Shown one piece after another: positions 4,032 through 6,999 of a stretch of DNA of 6,999 nt. The translations under genes were made by a program, and so were the position numbers. The first letter of the stretch is position 1; every line of letters begins with the position of its first letter. Origin of the DNA: Acidobacteriaceae bacterium (GTDB taxonomy: Bacteria > Acidobacteriota > Terriglobia > Terriglobales > Acidobacteriaceae); NCBI GenBank assembly GCA_003135495.1, contig PLBX01000408.1, forward strand, positions 13,889-20,887, written 5' to 3'. Below the pieces are notes generated by a model. That model was not told where the DNA came from and did not search any database. It saw nothing but the letters and a program-made list of their open reading frames with translations.

Positions 4032-6317
4032 ATGCCTCTGCCCGCCAATACCGTCCGCTTCGGGCCCTTTCAACTGGACCTGCGCGCCGCCGAACTGCGT
4101 CATAACGGCACGACGGCCAAACTTCCCGAACAGCCTTTCCAGATTCTGGTGGAGTTGATCCAGCATCCCGGCCAAGTTGTCACCCGCGAGGAATTGCGCC
4201 AGTGCTTATGGCGGACGGATACGTTTGTGGATTTCGAGCACGGCCTGAACTCAGCGGTCAAGCGTCTGCGGGAAGCGCTCGGCGACTCGGCGGAGAACCC
4301 ACGTTACATCGAAACTCTGCCGCGCCATGGTTACCGGCTCATGGTACCGGTGGAGAGGTCGGAACTGGCGGCTGCGGCTGCTCCGGCGATTCCTGGATCT
4401 CCCATCCGCAAGGTCATTGTTCCCATTTTGGTGTTACTGGTCGCTGCTGTCATCGGGGGAACGTTGTACTTGCGCTCGCACCGGACCACGACCCGCCTGA
4501 CCGACAAGGACACCATTGTTCTCTCCGATTTCGACAACAAGACAGGCGATCCGGTATTCGATGACACGCTGAAGCAGGGACTCGCGGTACAGCTGGAGCA
4601 ATCGCCCTTTCTCGCCCTGGTTTCCGAGCGCAAGGTGAACGAGACCTTGAAGCTGATGGGCCGTCCCGCCGGTGACCGCTTGACGCCCGAGGTCATACAG
4701 GAGGTCTGCCAGCGCACGGGCAGCAAGGCGATGCTGACCGGCTCGATTGCGGGGCTGGGCAGCCAGTACGTGATTGGTCTGAAGGCAGTGAACTGCACGA
4801 CGGGGGACGTGCTGGCCGAAGCGCAGGAGCAGGCGGCAGGCAAGGAAACGGTGCTCAGGGCTCTGGACAATGCGGCAGTCCGTTTGCGCAGCAAGCTGGG
4901 TGAGACGCTCAGTTCGGTGCAGAAATACGCCACGCCGGTGGAGGAAGCGACCACACCGTCGCTGGAGGCGCTGAAAACCTATAGCCTGGGGCTGAAGACG
5001 CGCGATGCGAGAGGGGAAGCCGCCCCTCTGCCTTTCTACAAGCGGGCCGTGGAACTCGACCCGAATTTTGCCATGGCCTACGCCGCCACGTCGGTTGCCT
5101 ACTTCAACCTCAACGAATTCGGGAAGGCGTCGGAGAATGCACGCAAGGCCTTCGAACTACGGGAGAACGTGAGCGAACGAGAGCAATTCTATATCGAGGC
5201 AAACTACTACCTGACTGCAACGGGAGAGCTGGAGAAAGCGGCGCAGACCGACGAACTGTGGCGGCAGACCTACCCAAGAGACGACTCGCCTTGCAGGGAC
5301 CTGGGATTTATTTACGCACACCTGGGAAACTGGGAAAAGGCATTGGAGGAATTTCAAGAGGCGCTGCTCCTGGAGCCAAATCATGTGGTCAACTATGGCA
5401 ACCTCAGTATCGCCTACACAGCCCTCAACCGGCTGGATGAAGCGGATGCGGTTTACAAGCAGGCAAAGGAGCGCAAGGTAGAGGGTGAGTTCCTGCTCCA
5501 GACCGGCTATTGGTTGGCGTTTCTGCAGGGCGATACGGCGAAGATGGTGCAGTTGTTCTCAGCCGCCATGGGAAAGCCGGGCACGGAAGACCTGTTTCTG
5601 GCCACGCTAGCGGACACGGAAGGTTGGTATGGCCAGCTGAAGAACGCGCGCGACCTGACACGACGGGCAATGGATTCCGCCCAGCACAACGACGCCAAAG
5701 AGAGGGCCGCAGACTCTCAGGCAGCGGCAGCGCTGCGTGAGGTGGAATCGGGAAACCAGGAGCAGGCGCGTGCCGATGCCAATGCGGCGTTGAAGCTGGG
5801 CCCGAACCGCGATGTGCGGGCCATGGCGGCTCTGGCCATGGCGCGGGCAGGCGATACGGCAAGGGCGGAGAATTTGGCGTCCGTACTCGACAAGACCTTG
5901 CCGCTGGACACCCTGGTGCAGAGGTATTGGCTGCCCACGATCCGGGCAGCCGTTGCCCTGCAACGCAAAGACCCGAACCGGGCAATCGAACTATTGAAGA
6001 TGGCAAGACCGATTGAACTTCAGTATTCAAACGCAATACTGTGCCCAGTCTATTTGCGGGGAGAGGCCTATCTCACGCTGCACGACGGCAACCGCGCGGC
6101 TGCGGAATTTCAGAAGTTCATCGACCACCGCGGACTGGTGAGGAACTTTCCCTGGGGCGCGCTGGCGCGGCTCGGACTGGCCCGCGCTTATGCCGTGCAG
6201 GGGAACACGGTAAAAGCCCGTGCCGCATATCAGGACTTTCTCACGCTCTGGAAAGACGCCGACCCCGACATCCCCATCCTGAAGCAAGCCAAGGCGGAGT
6301 ACGCGAAGTTGCAGTAG
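4032..6317 (+). CDS. Winged-helix (OmpR/CadC-type) transmembrane regulator with TolB/FlgO-like domain and TPR array
   Basis: The protein has 761 residues. Residues about 8-104 form an OmpR/PhoB-type DNA-binding winged helix: FGPFQLDLRAAELRHNG at the start, recognition helix FVDFEHGLNSAVKRLREAL (65-83), and the typical wing PRYIETLPRHGYRLM (90-104). An Ala/Pro linker leads to one membrane helix (about 126-147, KVIVPILVLLVAAVIGG). The rest should be periplasmic: a TolB/FlgO-like domain (about 160-305, from TIVLSDFDNKTGDPVFDDTL), then helical TPR repeats (clear ones near 333-375, 430-475 and 705-740). The C-terminus, DPDIPILKQAKAEYAKLQ, is shared by many acidobacterial regulators and Ser/Thr kinases known to me. 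The layout is that of CadC-like one-component regulators that sense outside the membrane and bind DNA directly; there is no receiver or kinase domain. ATG 4032 is chosen because GGGGG (4022-4026) is a suitable ribosome-binding site and relatives start close to the FGPF strand. A TTG four codons upstream would remove that site. Target genes and ligand are unknown. Confidence 0.93.
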   Translation: MPLPANTVRFGPFQLDLRAAELRHNGTTAKLPEQPFQILVELIQHPGQVVTREELRQCLWRTDTFVDFEHGLNSAVKRLREALGDSAENPRYIETLPRHGYRLMVPVERSELAAAAAPAIPGSPIRKVIVPILVLLVAAVIGGTLYLRSHRTTTRLTDKDTIVLSDFDNKTGDPVFDDTLKQGLAVQLEQSPFLALVSERKVNETLKLMGRPAGDRLTPEVIQEVCQRTGSKAMLTGSIAGLGSQYVIGLKAVNCTTGDVLAEAQEQAAGKETVLRALDNAAVRLRSKLGETLSSVQKYATPVEEATTPSLEALKTYSLGLKTRDARGEAAPLPFYKRAVELDPNFAMAYAATSVAYFNLNEFGKASENARKAFELRENVSEREQFYIEANYYLTATGELEKAAQTDELWRQTYPRDDSPCRDLGFIYAHLGNWEKALEEFQEALLLEPNHVVNYGNLSIAYTALNRLDEADAVYKQAKERKVEGEFLLQTGYWLAFLQGDTAKMVQLFSAAMGKPGTEDLFLATLADTEGWYGQLKNARDLTRRAMDSAQHNDAKERAADSQAAAALREVESGNQEQARADANAALKLGPNRDVRAMAALAMARAGDTARAENLASVLDKTLPLDTLVQRYWLPTIRAAVALQRKDPNRAIELLKMARPIELQYSNAILCPVYLRGEAYLTLHDGNRAAAEFQKFIDHRGLVRNFPWGALARLGLARAYAVQGNTVKARAAYQDFLTLWKDADPDIPILKQAKAEYAKLQ

Positions 6318-6578
6318 CTGGAGAAATTCTTGCCTGCTGGTTCACTGTCCAGCCATCGTTGTTGTAACCAGGCGCGTTTGCACTAACTGAGAATTTGGTC
6401 CGGTTGTTAGTGCAGTGGCGATGTTACGCCAACAATCGTTCAGAGGAGATGGCTGGGCTGTGCCAGGTTGTTCGCCATTTGCACGAAATATTATGCTTGC
6501 CTTACCTGGGACATCTTTCGTTATTGCCCACCACTGGCCAGTATGGTATTTTCGGCTACCAGCACGGACTTTGAGCCC
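6318..6578. other. Intergenic region holding a short inverted-repeat element
   Basis: This gap follows the regulator. It starts with a small hairpin (GCTGG 6336-6340 with CCAGC 6349-6353, loop of 8 nt), too weak to call a terminator, and then carries the two-armed repeat element. The frame used by the downstream small gene is open back to a TTG at 6468, but the translation there does not look like protein. Confidence 0.5.
6359..6435. repeat. Two-armed imperfect inverted-repeat element (dispersed, about 77 bp)
   Basis: The left arm (6359-6387) starts TTGTTGTAACCAGGCG and ends TGCACTAAC; the right arm (6406-6435), read in reverse complement, starts TTGTTGGCGTAAC and ends TGCACTAAC. The inner 9 bp (6379-6387 with 6406-6414) pair perfectly across an 18-nt spacer. 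The right arm has its own small hairpin TGGCG (6416-6420)/CGCCA (6427-6431). Arm-like fragments recur at 3074-3099 and 6970-6985. It contains no coding capacity. Confidence 0.6.
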
Positions 6579-6941
6579 ATGCAATCCCCCGAATTCATGG
6601 CTTGCTGTTTCTGCAATAAGCCTACGAAGGCCGTAAGCCCTAGCCTCGTTGGAGCTCGCTTTGCTCATCCCGAGTGCTACGCCAAGCATGTGAAAGCCAG
6701 AAGCAGAGAAATCCCCACCGCGCGCAAGGCCACTCCATCGAGATGGGAAGGCACCATGAAGGTTCGAGCGATTTTATGGACGGTAACGATGGCGTATACA
6801 GGATTCCTTCTGACCGGCCAGGGCCTGCGCACATTCAACAGCCTCTCAATTACGGAAGGATTTCTCGGAGCTTTGACAGGATTTCTCCTTGCTGTCATGT
6901 TCACTCTTCGCCAGAGGCGACGACAAAGACCGGCACAGTAG
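6579..6941 (+). CDS. Putative small zinc-knuckle membrane protein, function unknown
   Basis: From ATG 6579 the product has 120 residues. The N-terminal part carries C9-x2-C12 and, 17 residues later, H30-x2-C33 (CCFCNKP ... HPECYAKH), a spacing that suits a single treble-clef or zinc-ribbon site. Residues about 62-80 and 94-110 are hydrophobic and probably form two membrane helices, followed by a very basic tail (RQRRRQRPAQ) that would stay in the cytoplasm. The start is uncertain: ATG codons at 6543, 6579 and 6597 are in frame and none has a clear ribosome-binding site. ATG 6756 has GGAAGG 4 nt upstream and would give a 61-residue two-helix protein without the Cys/His part. The upstream extension to 6468 overlaps sequence close to the repeat element and is not favoured. 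I do not recognise a named family. The gene is supported by the ordered Cys/His pattern and the membrane helices rather than by homology. Confidence 0.5.
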   Translation: MQSPEFMACCFCNKPTKAVSPSLVGARFAHPECYAKHVKARSREIPTARKATPSRWEGTMKVRAILWTVTMAYTGFLLTGQGLRTFNSLSITEGFLGALTGFLLAVMFTLRQRRRQRPAQ

Positions 6942-6969
6942 AACGCAGATTATAGCCGAGGCTGAGTTA

Positions 6970-6985
6970 TTGTTGTAAACAGGCG
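6970..6985 (+). repeat. Left-arm copy of the dispersed inverted-repeat element at the window edge
   Basis: TTGTTGTAAACAGGCG matches TTGTTGTAACCAGGCG at 6359-6374 at 15 of 16 positions. It lies about 30 bp after the end of the small zinc-knuckle gene; similarity fades after this block and any right arm would lie at or beyond the window edge. Confidence 0.5.
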
Positions 6986-6999
6986 TGGGTGTTGAAAAA

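Noticed and set aside
4331..4954. 207-codon minus-strand open frame inside the regulator gene
   Set aside because: Ser/Arg/Thr-rich shadow frame opposite the membrane helix and TolB/FlgO-like domain.
5425..6036. 203-codon minus-strand open frame inside the regulator gene
   Set aside because: Pro/Arg/Ser-rich translation typical of the antisense of GC-rich DNA; the plus strand here encodes clear TPR helices.

Overview
The window looks like ordinary chromosomal DNA of an Acidobacteriota member, probably of the Acidobacteriia/Terriglobia type. The main evidence is the large gene at 4032-6317. It encodes an OmpR-type winged-helix domain, one membrane helix, a TolB/FlgO-like domain and a long TPR array, and its C-terminal block is one I recognise from many acidobacterial regulators and TPR-bearing Ser/Thr kinases. 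The cytochrome c and the YdjM/DUF457 protein also resemble acidobacterial homologues. These assignments come from pattern recognition, not from a database search.

Left part (1-2065), all on the minus strand. In transcription order there is a small three-helix membrane protein (2065-1757), a diacylglycerol/lipid kinase-like protein (1642-611) and the N-terminal 186 residues of a YdjM/DUF457 membrane protein, which runs off the left edge. All three point to the membrane or its lipids and may be co-transcribed, at least the last two.

Centre (2066-4031). A perfect 7-bp inverted repeat lies in the 86-bp divergent gap between the small membrane protein and a plus-strand gene at 2152-2997. That gene encodes a Tat-exported protein of unknown function. 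It is interrupted by an in-frame TGA at codon 131, and the same frame stays open for 150 more codons. A perfect hairpin starts 13 nt after the TGA, which makes this the most interesting point in the window. A nonsense mutation or sequencing error is the simplest explanation, but recoding, including selenocysteine, should be tested. Convergent to it is a monohaem c-type cytochrome (3695-3255, minus). A 336-bp region with several inverted repeats and a TATAAT box then precedes the regulator.

Right part (4032-6999). After the wHTH-TPR regulator comes a short element made of two imperfect inverted arms (6359-6435). Pieces of the same sequence recur at 3074-3099 and at the right edge (6970-6985), so it looks like a small dispersed repeat family. 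A plausible small gene (6579-6941) encodes a putative zinc-binding CxxC/HxxC knuckle followed by two membrane helices.

No tRNA, rRNA, CRISPR array, transposase or phage gene was seen.
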